From Chthonomonas sp. UBA2387 (lineage in GTDB: Bacteria; Armatimonadota; Fimbriimonadia; Fimbriimonadales; Fimbriimonadaceae), in the NCBI GenBank assembly GCA_002343445.1, contig DDSP01000070.1, forward strand, positions 571 through 57,005: a stretch of 56,435 bases of DNA, read 5' to 3'. Made by a program: the position numbers and the translations under genes. Numbering within the stretch: the stretch's first letter is position 1; the number at the start of each line of letters is the position of its first letter. The notes beneath the pieces were generated by a model. The model was not told where the DNA came from. It ran no database searches and saw only the letters and a list, made by a program, of their open reading frames with translations. Positions 8,117-16,035 of the stretch are shown piece by piece.

Positions 8117-10609
8117 TCAGCCGCCGAAGTTCGAGCCGAACACTTCGATCTCGCCGATCCGCACTTCGCCTGCAAACGCCTTCTTGGCCGTGATCCGGAT
8201 GAATCTGCCGCGGACGGGCATCCCCGAGTAGCTCAGGCCGCGTCCGGTGCCCACCACCTCGTAGCGGTTGCGGAAGGTCCAGCCAGCCGAAACCTCGCGG
8301 GCGAACGGGAAGGCGTCAGCCTCCGTTTCACCCGTCTGGTAGATGCCGATCTCGAAGTCGGGCCAAAGCGCGCCGCCTTGGAGGACCAGCCTCACCTCGC
8401 CGATCTGGCGATCGCGCCCGAGGTCCAAGTCGATCCAAGAACCCTCGGCGCCGGGAAGGACGATGGAGGTGGCGGGGTGGCCATCGGTCAGCGGGGCGTG
8501 AACCAACGGATCTTGGGTTGCGCTCGATTTGGTCAACTTCTGCAACGCCAGATTCGTCGCACGATCGACCGGAGCTTGAGGCAGGTCGAATCGCAGATCC
8601 ATGATGGCGGCGCCGCGATTGCCTCGGTGGAAAGCGTCCACCAGGTGCCAGACCTTGAGCCATGCCGTCGCTGTGCGCCCATGCTGGCTCGCTGCGAGCA
8701 GCCAGGTTGCGTCCTGCACGTTCGGCGCGTACCGCCCGAAGGGGTTCGCGAGCAAGGTCCGACCGTTGGGCAACGGGGCCTCCCCCGCTGCGGCGAATGC
8801 GGTGCGCGGCAGTTCGGCCTGACCCTGCGCGTCGGTTTGGATCGTCGCTGTCGGTTCCTTCGACTGGATACCGTCCCTACCCAGACGCCACAGACCGAGT
8901 TGGGCATTGGCGATGGGTCGGCCCGCACCATCGAGAGCTCGGACCGATACGAAGGGCGGGATGTCGTACAGAACGACTTGGCCCAGCCCCGCTCGCCGCC
9001 CGAGTTGGGCTTGAAGCGCCGAGGCTTCGGTGAGTGCCAGCAGGTCGGTCGGCTCCAGTTGGGCCGCTTCGAGGAGACGGTCGAACACCGGCTCGTAGGG
9101 AAGGCCGATGAGCCCAGGAATGCCCGCCTCGTTGCGCGTGTCGCCTCCGCCCGTGATCCCGGGGAACGCATCCTCCGAGCCACGCCTCGAAGCGGGGTTG
9201 CCGAAGTCGAGCCCGACGATGGAAGCCGAGGCGTCTTTGGCCGCCGCGCCCAGATCGGGGACGCCCAGTGCCAGGGCCAGACGCCGCTGGAACGCACGCG
9301 AAACGGGCTCGCGGGCCTCGGCCGGGTCGAGGTCGAGCCAGGCGTCCACGTTGGCATCGTCCGGCCCGACCTTTTGCAGCCGGACGCGCTCGGTCACCCC
9401 ATCGAGGATCGAGGAGAACCGGCTTTTGGCCAAAAGCACGTCGTTGAAGAAGCGGAGGTTGCGTTGCACCCAGTCCAGCATCGCGGGGGCCGCTCTCTCG
9501 GACACACCCAGCGCGAGCCCTCCCTCGGCGACTTCGACAAAGTCGTTGTTGGCGTCGGCATCGGGGCCGGCGGGCTCGATGAGAAGGCCGATCGGCTGGA
9601 TGCGGTGGTCGGTATGGTCGAGCGTGACGGGCGTCTTCAGCTCGACCGTCATCGTCTCGCCGGGCTGCAAGGGGCGTGTGGCTTCCACCGCCGAGAGGTT
9701 CCGTTCGCCCCTCACCCAGCGGTAGCGGAACGCGCCGCTTGCTGCGTCTCCGTTGTTGCGGATCGTGGCCGTGTAGACGACCTCTTCGCCATTCGCCGGC
9801 CATCGCTTGGCGTTGGGGTCGGCGATGCTCCCAGGAACGGACACCCCGCCCTCTTCCACCATCACCGGCTTGAGGCGGGGGTATTCCGGCGTTCTGGAGA
9901 TGGTCTGGACGCCAAGGTCCGGTCCGGACGGCTTGGAACCCGGCGTGGACGTCACCAACAAGCGTGGGCGATCCTGCTCGGCGGCTTCGCTCGAGAAGAA
10001 GTCGATGGTCGTGGAGAACTCAAGAAGCAATCCGTCGTTCCGGTGCCAAGCCCGCGCCATGTCCTGAATCACGGGCCCCAGTCCACCGATCGTAAGCACT
10101 CCGTTGGCCTCGTCCATCGTGGCCGTGACGCCGTCCAGTCTTTCGACATCGTCGCCGCCTGCGGCGCCGGGCCGTTGCCATCCGATCGAAGCAGCGCCCG
10201 AGCGGCGTTCGCGCCAGGTCGCCCCCCAGTTCGGGCGGACCGTGCTGCCGACGCCCAGCTTGGTCGCGGGTCCCTCGCCCCAGGGCACCAGGACGCGCGA
10301 CACGGCCGGCACGGAGAGCGTGCCTTGGCCGAACTGCCGGAGCACCAAAGACGCTTGGCCGACGTTCGGATTTGGCCCGAGGACGCGCTCCAAATCGCCA
10401 AAGCGGATGAGGATCTTCTTGCCTGTTCCGCCCTGCAGCATCACCGCCCCGCCAAAGTTCTCGTCTTGGCGCGTCGACATCAGATAGGTGTCCTCGGCGG
10501 ACCAGTAACGAAAGGCTCCAGCGCTCTCCGGCAGGGTTGCCCCCCTGTAGAGTGCGACCGTTTGAGCCTGTGCGGAGGCGACCGCCACGGCGACAAGGGC
10601 AATGAACAT
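8117..10609 (-). CDS. Large secreted protein with DNRLRE-like, CARDB-like and C-terminal discoidin-like domains
   Basis: An 830-residue protein starting with a short signal peptide (MFIALVAVAVASAQA). The first ~200 residues (TYLMSTRQDENFGG, LIRFGDLERVLG, LVLRQFGQGTLSV) look like a DNRLRE/carbohydrate-binding beta-sandwich. A CARDB-like segment follows around residues 265-365 (YTATIRNNGDAASGAFRYRW). The C-terminal ~150 residues resemble an F5/8-type discoidin domain (GSWIDLDLGRDRQIGEVRLVL, RFIRITAKKA). The middle is unassigned. It is probably an extracellular or surface glycan-binding protein. The upstream-most ATG at 10669 was rejected because the signal peptide begins at 10609. Confidence 0.75.
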   Translation of the reverse strand: MFIALVAVAVASAQAQTVALYRGATLPESAGAFRYWSAEDTYLMSTRQDENFGGAVMLQGGTGKKILIRFGDLERVLGPNPNVGQASLVLRQFGQGTLSVPAVSRVLVPWGEGPATKLGVGSTVRPNWGATWRERRSGAASIGWQRPGAAGGDDVERLDGVTATMDEANGVLTIGGLGPVIQDMARAWHRNDGLLLEFSTTIDFFSSEAAEQDRPRLLVTSTPGSKPSGPDLGVQTISRTPEYPRLKPVMVEEGGVSVPGSIADPNAKRWPANGEEVVYTATIRNNGDAASGAFRYRWVRGERNLSAVEATRPLQPGETMTVELKTPVTLDHTDHRIQPIGLLIEPAGPDADANNDFVEVAEGGLALGVSERAAPAMLDWVQRNLRFFNDVLLAKSRFSSILDGVTERVRLQKVGPDDANVDAWLDLDPAEAREPVSRAFQRRLALALGVPDLGAAAKDASASIVGLDFGNPASRRGSEDAFPGITGGGDTRNEAGIPGLIGLPYEPVFDRLLEAAQLEPTDLLALTEASALQAQLGRRAGLGQVVLYDIPPFVSVRALDGAGRPIANAQLGLWRLGRDGIQSKEPTATIQTDAQGQAELPRTAFAAAGEAPLPNGRTLLANPFGRYAPNVQDATWLLAASQHGRTATAWLKVWHLVDAFHRGNRGAAIMDLRFDLPQAPVDRATNLALQKLTKSSATQDPLVHAPLTDGHPATSIVLPGAEGSWIDLDLGRDRQIGEVRLVLQGGALWPDFEIGIYQTGETEADAFPFAREVSAGWTFRNRYEVVGTGRGLSYSGMPVRGRFIRITAKKAFAGEVRIGEIEVFGSNFGG

Positions 10610-10667
10610 CTTGTGCGGATTGTACCGATGAGGAACTCGGCCCCGATCCGAGCAGGTAAGGTCCATC

Positions 10668-11150
10668 ATGCATACCGGCCCGTCACGACGTGAAGTCCTC
10701 GCTCTCGCGACTCTTGCAGGAGTGGGAGGCGCGACCCTCGGTTACGCGCAGCGGCAACGTCCGCCCGCTTTGGCCGACGACTTGGTGCGCGACTTCGTCG
10801 GTGCGGCGCACGGCGACTTCGAGAAGGTCAAGTCCATGCTCGCCGAGCACCCCGGCTTGCTGAACGCCACTTGGGACTGGGGCGGCGGAGACTTCGAGAG
10901 CGCGATCGGCGGGGCCGGACACATGGGCCGCGCCGACATCGCCGAGTTCTTGATCTCGAAGGGCGCACGGTTCGAGGTTCACGTCGCCGCCATGCTCGGA
11001 CAGCTTGCCGCCGTCAAGGCGATCTTGGAGGCCAACCCCGCCGCACGGACCAGCCCCGGCCCACACGGGATCACGCTGGTTCGGCATGCGGAAATGGGTG
11101 GCGAACGCGCGCGACCCGTGCTGGATTACCTCAAGGCCGAGGGCCCCTAG
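10668..11150 (+). CDS. Tat-exported ankyrin-repeat protein
   Basis: A 160-residue protein with an N-terminal SRREVLALATLAG, a plausible twin-arginine export signal, and a cleavage region around AQRQRPPA. The rest forms about three degenerate ankyrin repeats: DFVGAAHGDFEKVKSMLAEH, GHMGRADIAEFLISKGARF and AAMLGQLAAVKAILEANPAA. It probably acts as a periplasmic protein-binding domain; the partner is unknown. It diverges from the large secreted protein gene upstream and overlaps the convergent SRAP gene by four bases. Confidence 0.72.
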   Translation: MHTGPSRREVLALATLAGVGGATLGYAQRQRPPALADDLVRDFVGAAHGDFEKVKSMLAEHPGLLNATWDWGGGDFESAIGGAGHMGRADIAEFLISKGARFEVHVAAMLGQLAAVKAILEANPAARTSPGPHGITLVRHAEMGGERARPVLDYLKAEGP

Positions 11151-11797
11151 AACAAGGAACCCTGCACGTCCGGGCCGCCTCGGGGTGGCAGGGTCTCTTC
11201 TCGCGTGGCTTCGGCCATCGCCATTCGCTCCGGGTCTGCCGCTCGGCAGACGGCTTCCAGAAGGGGTCTCGGGGCATCCGGGTCCAGCCAGATGGCGCAG
11301 GCGTCGCGGTCCAGAATCACGGGCATGCGGTCGTGGATGCGGGCCACCAACGCGTTTGGATCGGTGGTGAGCAGGCAACACGTGGCCGGCAACTCCACCG
11401 CCGCTGGCGGCGACCAGATCGCCGCGAAAGCAAGAGGTGCGCGATCGGACCACTCGAACCGGTACGGTCGCCTCGCCTTCCCTTCCCCGCCCCATTCGAA
11501 GAACGCCGTCGCGGGCATCAGGCAGCGTCGACGCTGGGCGGACTCGCGAAACGAAGGCTTCTCGAACACGGTTTCGCTGCGCGCGTTGATGTGGCCGGTT
11601 CCGCCGGACTCGCCTGGTCCAAGCAACCCCCACCGAAACCGACGAACGCCCCGGGTGCCATCCGCGCGCGCCAAGACGACCGGCACCACGTTGGTCGGGG
11701 CGACCACGGGCTGCGCTTCGAACTCGGTTTCAGGGTCGAGGTCGAACCATTCCAGAAGCCGGGGCATCACGGGGCGAAGGCTGTACCGGGCGCACAT
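11147..11797 (-). CDS. yedK: SOS response-associated peptidase / abasic-site crosslinking protein (SRAP, YedK-like)
   Basis: SRAP proteins form a stable thiazolidine crosslink through Cys2 with abasic sites in single-stranded DNA. This 216-residue protein has the required MCARY start, giving Cys2 after methionine removal. It also carries the NARSET block (GHINARSETVFEKPSF), ATAFFEWG, and the catalytic histidine in ARIHDRMPVIL. Length and motif order match the family. It is the last gene of the minus-strand run truB-SRAP, with a four-base gap from the truB stop. Confidence 0.93.
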   Translation of the reverse strand: MCARYSLRPVMPRLLEWFDLDPETEFEAQPVVAPTNVVPVVLARADGTRGVRRFRWGLLGPGESGGTGHINARSETVFEKPSFRESAQRRRCLMPATAFFEWGGEGKARRPYRFEWSDRAPLAFAAIWSPPAAVELPATCCLLTTDPNALVARIHDRMPVILDRDACAIWLDPDAPRPLLEAVCRAADPERMAMAEATREETLPPRGGPDVQGSLF

Positions 11798-11800
11798 GGC

Positions 11801-12655
11801 TCACTTCGGGATGACGCACTCGGGCTGCAGGACGTTGCCTTCGACCACTGAAGCGATGCCGAAGACCGCTCCCGCGGGATCCACCAGCGCGACGTGCTTG
11901 GCTGTGAACCGATCACCCGAGATCAGCGACTGGCCGTTTCGAATCTCGTGGGTCTCGCGCAGGGCAAGCTGAACGAGCGGCATGGGTGGCAACGCTTCGG
12001 ACAACGGCATCAGCCGGTCCTCGGCAACATCGTCCAACGCGATGGCGTCTTCCAAGCGGAAACGACCCACGGCATCGCGAACCAACGCGGAGAGATACGC
12101 GCCACAGCCGATGGCTTCGCCGAGGTCGTTGGCCAGCGTCCGAACGTACGTACCCCCCGAGCAAACCACCTCGAACCGCCCGATTGGACCGTCGTATCCG
12201 AGTGGCGCAAACGTCTCGATGTGCACCCGCCGCGTTTGGCGTTCCACTTCTTCGCCCTGACGAGCATAGTGGTAGAGCGGCTTGCCGTCCTTCTTGACGG
12301 CGCTGTACATTGGCGGAAGTTGCTCGATGAGGCCTTGAAACTTCGGCAACTCGGCGAGCACCCTTGCCGGCAGGTCTTCGGGCACGGGGCCTTCCTTGGT
12401 GACCACGCCTTCGCCATCGAACGTCGTGGTGGCGACGCCGAACGTGAACTCGGCCGTGTACTTCTTGGGTTCGAGCGGCAGGTACTGAAGAAAGCGTGTG
12501 GCGGCTCCGACGGCCACCACCAGAAGGCCGGTGGCTTGGGGGTCCAAAGTGCCCGCGTGCCCAACACGTTTCGTCTTGAGCCGTCGCCGAACGATCGCCA
12601 CCACGTCGTGCGAGGTCAGCCCCTGCGGCTTGGCGATCAGGAGGATGCCAAGCAC
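11801..12655 (-). CDS. truB: tRNA pseudouridine-55 synthase TruB
   Basis: TruB isomerises U55 in the T-loop of tRNAs. The 284-residue protein opens with GILLIAKPQGLTSHD and has the catalytic aspartate D38 in GHAGTLDPQATG. It continues with YTAEFTFG, PPMYSAVKKDGKPLY and SGGTYVRTLANDLG, all diagnostic. No ATG is available at the correct N-terminus. The GTG at 12655, preceded by GGAGAGG at good spacing, is the likely start and overlaps the 3' end of nrnA by 19 bases. A C-terminal PUA-like segment (RFTAKHVALVDPAGAV) is present. Confidence 0.94.
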   Translation of the reverse strand: MLGILLIAKPQGLTSHDVVAIVRRRLKTKRVGHAGTLDPQATGLLVVAVGAATRFLQYLPLEPKKYTAEFTFGVATTTFDGEGVVTKEGPVPEDLPARVLAELPKFQGLIEQLPPMYSAVKKDGKPLYHYARQGEEVERQTRRVHIETFAPLGYDGPIGRFEVVCSGGTYVRTLANDLGEAIGCGAYLSALVRDAVGRFRLEDAIALDDVAEDRLMPLSEALPPMPLVQLALRETHEIRNGQSLISGDRFTAKHVALVDPAGAVFGIASVVEGNVLQPECVIPK

Positions 12656-13620
12656 TTCTTGAGCCTCTCCACAACCATGTCCGTGGCCTCCGAAAGCGGG
12701 CATTCGAACGAACACCCTGCCGCATTGTGGTGGCCGCCTCCTCCGAACTCGCGCGCCACGGCGGCGACGTCGTAATCTCCCCGCGAACGCAGGCTGACCC
12801 GGATGCGGAGCGGTTTGTGCTCGCGCAACAGCGCCGCGATCTGGACGGTCTTGATCGCCAACAGCTCGTTCACGAAGCCTTCGGTATCGGTGTCGCTGGC
12901 GCTTGCATTCCAGAAGTCCTCCATGGCCAACGCCCCCCAGCACAGGCGCTCTTCGCACTCGAGGTGCATCGTGTCCAGCATGTGGCCGAGGAGCTTGACG
13001 CTGCTGTACGGCTTGCGGTGGTAGATCTCCTCCGAGACTTGGTTGATGTCGCCGCCCTGCTCGATGAGCCTCGCGGCCACGCTCAGCGCCTCGGGATTCG
13101 TGTTGCGGAACCGGAAGCTGCCCGTGTCGGTGACGATGCCGGTCAGGAGGCACGTCGCCATTTCCCGGGTGATGGGTGCATCCATCGCGAACAGGGTGTT
13201 CGCCAGAATCACGGCCGTCGCCGACGCGTCGGTGTCCACGAGCCGCAGGTCACCGGGGGCTTCGTGCGGCACATGGTGGTCCAGCACCACGCTTCGGGGC
13301 ACCCGCTCGAAAATGAACTGGAGACTGCCCAAGCGTTCGAGCGAGTCCATGTCCACGATCAGGGCCAGATCGTGGTCGGTCGCCTCCGTTCCTTGCTTGA
13401 TCCGCTCGACACCGGGCAGGAACCTCAGGTTGGAGGGGACCTCGTTGTGGCAGACCACGTCGTTGGGCTTGCCAAGTCCGTCCAGGTAGTGCGAGAGGGC
13501 CAGCGCGCTGCCGATCGTATCGCCATCTGGGTTCATATGGGTCCCGATCAGGACCTTTTTGGACTGGCTCAGCACATCGGCGAACTGGTGCGCGATTTGA
13601 TCGTAGGAGGGTTTCGCCAT
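12637..13620 (-). CDS. nrnA: DHH/DHHA1 phosphoesterase, NrnA-like oligoribonuclease / pAp phosphatase
   Basis: NrnA-type enzymes degrade nano-RNAs and 3'-phosphoadenosine-5'-phosphate using a Mn cluster. The 327-residue protein contains the metal motifs HMNPDGDTIGSA (D32, D34), LIVDMDSLERLG and the family-naming VVLDHHVPHE. The DHHA1 end GGGGHHNAAGCSF lies near residue 300. The start MAKPSYDQ at 13620 follows family practice rather than the longer open frame. The RbfA-TruB-NrnA order is common in bacteria, and truB follows here with an overlap. Confidence 0.92.
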   Translation of the reverse strand: MAKPSYDQIAHQFADVLSQSKKVLIGTHMNPDGDTIGSALALSHYLDGLGKPNDVVCHNEVPSNLRFLPGVERIKQGTEATDHDLALIVDMDSLERLGSLQFIFERVPRSVVLDHHVPHEAPGDLRLVDTDASATAVILANTLFAMDAPITREMATCLLTGIVTDTGSFRFRNTNPEALSVAARLIEQGGDINQVSEEIYHRKPYSSVKLLGHMLDTMHLECEERLCWGALAMEDFWNASASDTDTEGFVNELLAIKTVQIAALLREHKPLRIRVSLRSRGDYDVAAVAREFGGGGHHNAAGCSFECPLSEATDMVVERLKKCLASS

Positions 13621-13721
13621 TAGAAAACTGCGTGGGCTCGCTCGACGGGGCCACCCAGACAGGACGACCGCGCACGGCAAAAGCGCCGTTCGCCGAGGGC
13701 TCAAACCTCAATTCACCCAGT

Positions 13722-14399
13722 TTACCTGCCCAGTCCGCGAGCGGCCAGTCTCGTACCTCCCACCACCAAGCCCGGGAAGAGCAGCACATTGGCGAACGGG
13801 ATGAGCGTGACCAAGCCTGCTCCTACCGCGAAGCCCAACGCCCCGGGCAACTTCCAGACGCCGACCAGTTGGTTGCCAAGCCGCCTCCCGCGCCGCAGAT
13901 ACACGCCGCACGTGAAGTCGAGCAATGCCAGTCCGCCCACCAAAGCCAAGGGCCCGACCACGGGGAAGATCCAGGAAGCGAGCAACCCCGCAAAGCCGAC
14001 GAGCATTGCCAAAGCAACCCGCGCGACCATGTCCAGCCATGTTTGTACGCTCGTCAGCGGACACTTGGCGACCATGCCCAACTCTTCCGCTTCGATCCGC
14101 TCGCTGAGCTTGTCCCAGACGACGCCAGCGAAGATGCCGTTGAGGGTCATGAAGATCAGGCCGGAAAGGAAGGCCCAGACGAACGCAAACATCAGCCAAC
14201 CACCGACCGACACCGCCCCGGCTGCCATGGGGTCCGAGAACAAGGACGCCCACCGCTCCACCCACGGGCGCACGACCGCAACGCCGATGATGAGCAACAC
14301 CAGATAGGCCCCGCATCCGTAGGCCACGGGCTTGACGACGTAGGGCCACAAGGTCCGATCGGTCGCGACTCGGGCAATGCCCTGCAGCACATAGTTCAT
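13722..14399 (-). CDS. EI24/CysZ-like integral membrane protein
   Basis: A 225-residue membrane protein with about five hydrophobic segments: YLVLLIIGVAVV, GWLMFAFVWAFLSGLIFMTL, VALAMLVGFAGLLASW, VVGPLALVGGLALL and a GAGLVTLIPFANVLLFPGLV end. The ending, with its Pro-Phe-ANVLLFPGLVVGG stretch, is typical of the EI24 (PF07264) family. Members include the sulfate permease CysZ, but most have no known substrate. It lies four bases after the Gfo/Idh gene and may be co-transcribed. Sulfate handling would suit the sulfatase upstream, but that is inference. Confidence 0.72.
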   Translation of the reverse strand: MNYVLQGIARVATDRTLWPYVVKPVAYGCGAYLVLLIIGVAVVRPWVERWASLFSDPMAAGAVSVGGWLMFAFVWAFLSGLIFMTLNGIFAGVVWDKLSERIEAEELGMVAKCPLTSVQTWLDMVARVALAMLVGFAGLLASWIFPVVGPLALVGGLALLDFTCGVYLRRGRRLGNQLVGVWKLPGALGFAVGAGLVTLIPFANVLLFPGLVVGGTRLAARGLGR

Positions 14400-14403
14400 C
14401 CGC

Positions 14404-15507
14404 CTATCCCGCCAGTTCGTCGGGGCCCGAGCCCGCAGGCAATGGCTCGGGTCGGGGCACCCCGGACGTCAGCCGGACGTGGCGGTCCTCATCGCTGGAC
14501 TCGTGGAACGCGTGGAAGGCGTCCAGCACGTGGTAGGCGAGCGCCCCGCTCGCCCGGTGGGCACGGCCCTTCCGGATGGCATACGCCATGTCCATGACCC
14601 CCAGGCCGCGCGAGTTCTCCGGGAATCCCGCATCCAACGGCACCGCTCGCCAATCGGCATCGCCCGCGGTTTTGACCAAGACTTCGCCCCCAAACCCGTT
14701 CGGATCGGGAACGATCATGGAGCCCTTGGTGCCATGCACCTCGATGCAGGGCAGCTTGTGCGCCCAGACGTCGAAGCTCTGAATCACGGTGGCGATGGCG
14801 CCGTTCTCGAAGTCGATCGTGCAACTCAGGTGCGTGGGCACTTCCACAGCGATCACCTCGCCATGCTTGGGCCGGCTGGTGATGGTGCGCTGTGCGAACG
14901 AGGCACGCGCGGACGCGGAGACCCTGCTCATCGGGCCGACCAGGTGCACCAGAGCCGTGAGGTAGTAGGGCCCCATGTCGAACATCGGACCGCCGCCCTT
15001 CTTGTAGTAGAAAGCCGGGTCGGGGTGCCAGCTCTCGTGGCCGTGGCACATCATGAACGCTTCGGCCGCCACGACCTCGCCGATCTCGCCCGAGTCGATC
15101 ACGCGGCGACAGGTCTGCAGCCCGGCACCGAGGAACGTGTCGGGGGCGCAACCGACCAGCAAGCCCTTGGATTCGGCCAGCGCCAGCACCTCTTGCGCCT
15201 CTGCCCGCTGAATGGTCAGGGGCTTTTCGTTGTACACGTGCTTCCCCGCTTCCAGAGCCGCTTTGGCGACCGAATGGTGGGCGTTGGGGATCGTCAGGTT
15301 TACCACCAACTCGACTTCGGGGTCGGAGTAAAGGGCGTCGGGCTCAACGGCTTTGGCGACTTTGAACTCGGCCGCCTTGGCTTTGGCCCGCTCGATATCG
15401 AGGTCGGCGCACGCGACGACTTCAAGGGGACGAAACTTGGTGGCGTTCTGGAAATAGATGCCGCTGATGTTGCCGCAGCCGACGATGCCGATCCGTAAGG
15501 GTTGCAT
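14404..15507 (-). CDS. Gfo/Idh/MocA family NAD(P)-dependent oxidoreductase
   Basis: A 367-residue dehydrogenase of the sugar-oxidoreductase type. It has an N-terminal Rossmann fold (RIGIVGCGNISGIYFQN), the conserved NEKPLTI with its cofactor-side lysine, and a C-terminal alpha/beta domain including MFDMGPYYLTALVHLVGP. The GGPMFDMGPYY motif carries the usual Asp in place of the second catalytic group. It probably oxidises or interconverts a sugar released by the nearby sulfatase/uptake cluster. It is cytoplasmic, as no signal peptide is seen. Confidence 0.9.
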   Translation of the reverse strand: MQPLRIGIVGCGNISGIYFQNATKFRPLEVVACADLDIERAKAKAAEFKVAKAVEPDALYSDPEVELVVNLTIPNAHHSVAKAALEAGKHVYNEKPLTIQRAEAQEVLALAESKGLLVGCAPDTFLGAGLQTCRRVIDSGEIGEVVAAEAFMMCHGHESWHPDPAFYYKKGGGPMFDMGPYYLTALVHLVGPMSRVSASARASFAQRTITSRPKHGEVIAVEVPTHLSCTIDFENGAIATVIQSFDVWAHKLPCIEVHGTKGSMIVPDPNGFGGEVLVKTAGDADWRAVPLDAGFPENSRGLGVMDMAYAIRKGRAHRASGALAYHVLDAFHAFHESSDEDRHVRLTSGVPRPEPLPAGSGPDELAG

Positions 15508-15549
15508 GGACGCTTGTTAGCATACTTGGGGCGATGCCTCCCGAACCAC

Positions 15550-15990
15550 CTACTGGGACTCGGATTGCTGCGCCTCGAGCGCGGCGAAGTAGGCCAATCC
15601 CGCCGGAAGGATCGTCGCTAGGATCACCACGATCGTTGCGGCCACGTAGACCAGCATGCGGTCGCCGCCGATGATGAAGATCCCCAGCAGCGTCGCGAGT
15701 TCCGCGAACGCCAGCGCGACGAGGGACTGCGGTTGCCATTGGGCGACCGGCGGCACGACAGGCTGCTCGCCCAGTTCGCCTTTGGGCCGGAGTTTCTGCA
15801 CGCCCATGAATACGGCTGCTGCAAGTGCGGCGACCGCGATGGCTTCGAAGATCACGGTCTGACCTTCTGGAGGGGGCGAAGCCTTCATCCCCACGAACAC
15901 ATAGAGCAACACCGGCTGAATGGTGAAGGCACCAAGGATGACCAGCCAGACCATTCTCTGGCTGGACACGCTCGAACTGCTAGGTTCCAT
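15550..15990 (-). CDS. Small four-helix membrane protein, unknown family
   Basis: A 146-residue hydrophobic protein with four predicted membrane helices: MVWLVILGAFTIQPVLLYVFV, VIFEAIAVAALAAAVFMGV, LVALAFAELATLLGIFII and LVYVAATIVVILATILPAGL. A soluble Pro/Gln-rich loop lies between helices 2 and 3. No catalytic motif is visible. The topology resembles small DUF-type membrane proteins found beside transport genes. It sits between the sulfatase and the Gfo/Idh gene on the same strand, with short gaps. Confidence 0.65.
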   Translation of the reverse strand: MEPSSSSVSSQRMVWLVILGAFTIQPVLLYVFVGMKASPPPEGQTVIFEAIAVAALAAAVFMGVQKLRPKGELGEQPVVPPVAQWQPQSLVALAFAELATLLGIFIIGGDRMLVYVAATIVVILATILPAGLAYFAALEAQQSESQ

Positions 15991-16035
15991 GACCGTTCAT
16001 TCGCCCTTGGGCCGTCGTGTTCCTGCTGCTTTGGG

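Noticed and set aside
8378..10693. 771-residue plus-strand frame
   Set aside because: Antisense to the secreted discoidin protein, which has signal peptide and domain features.
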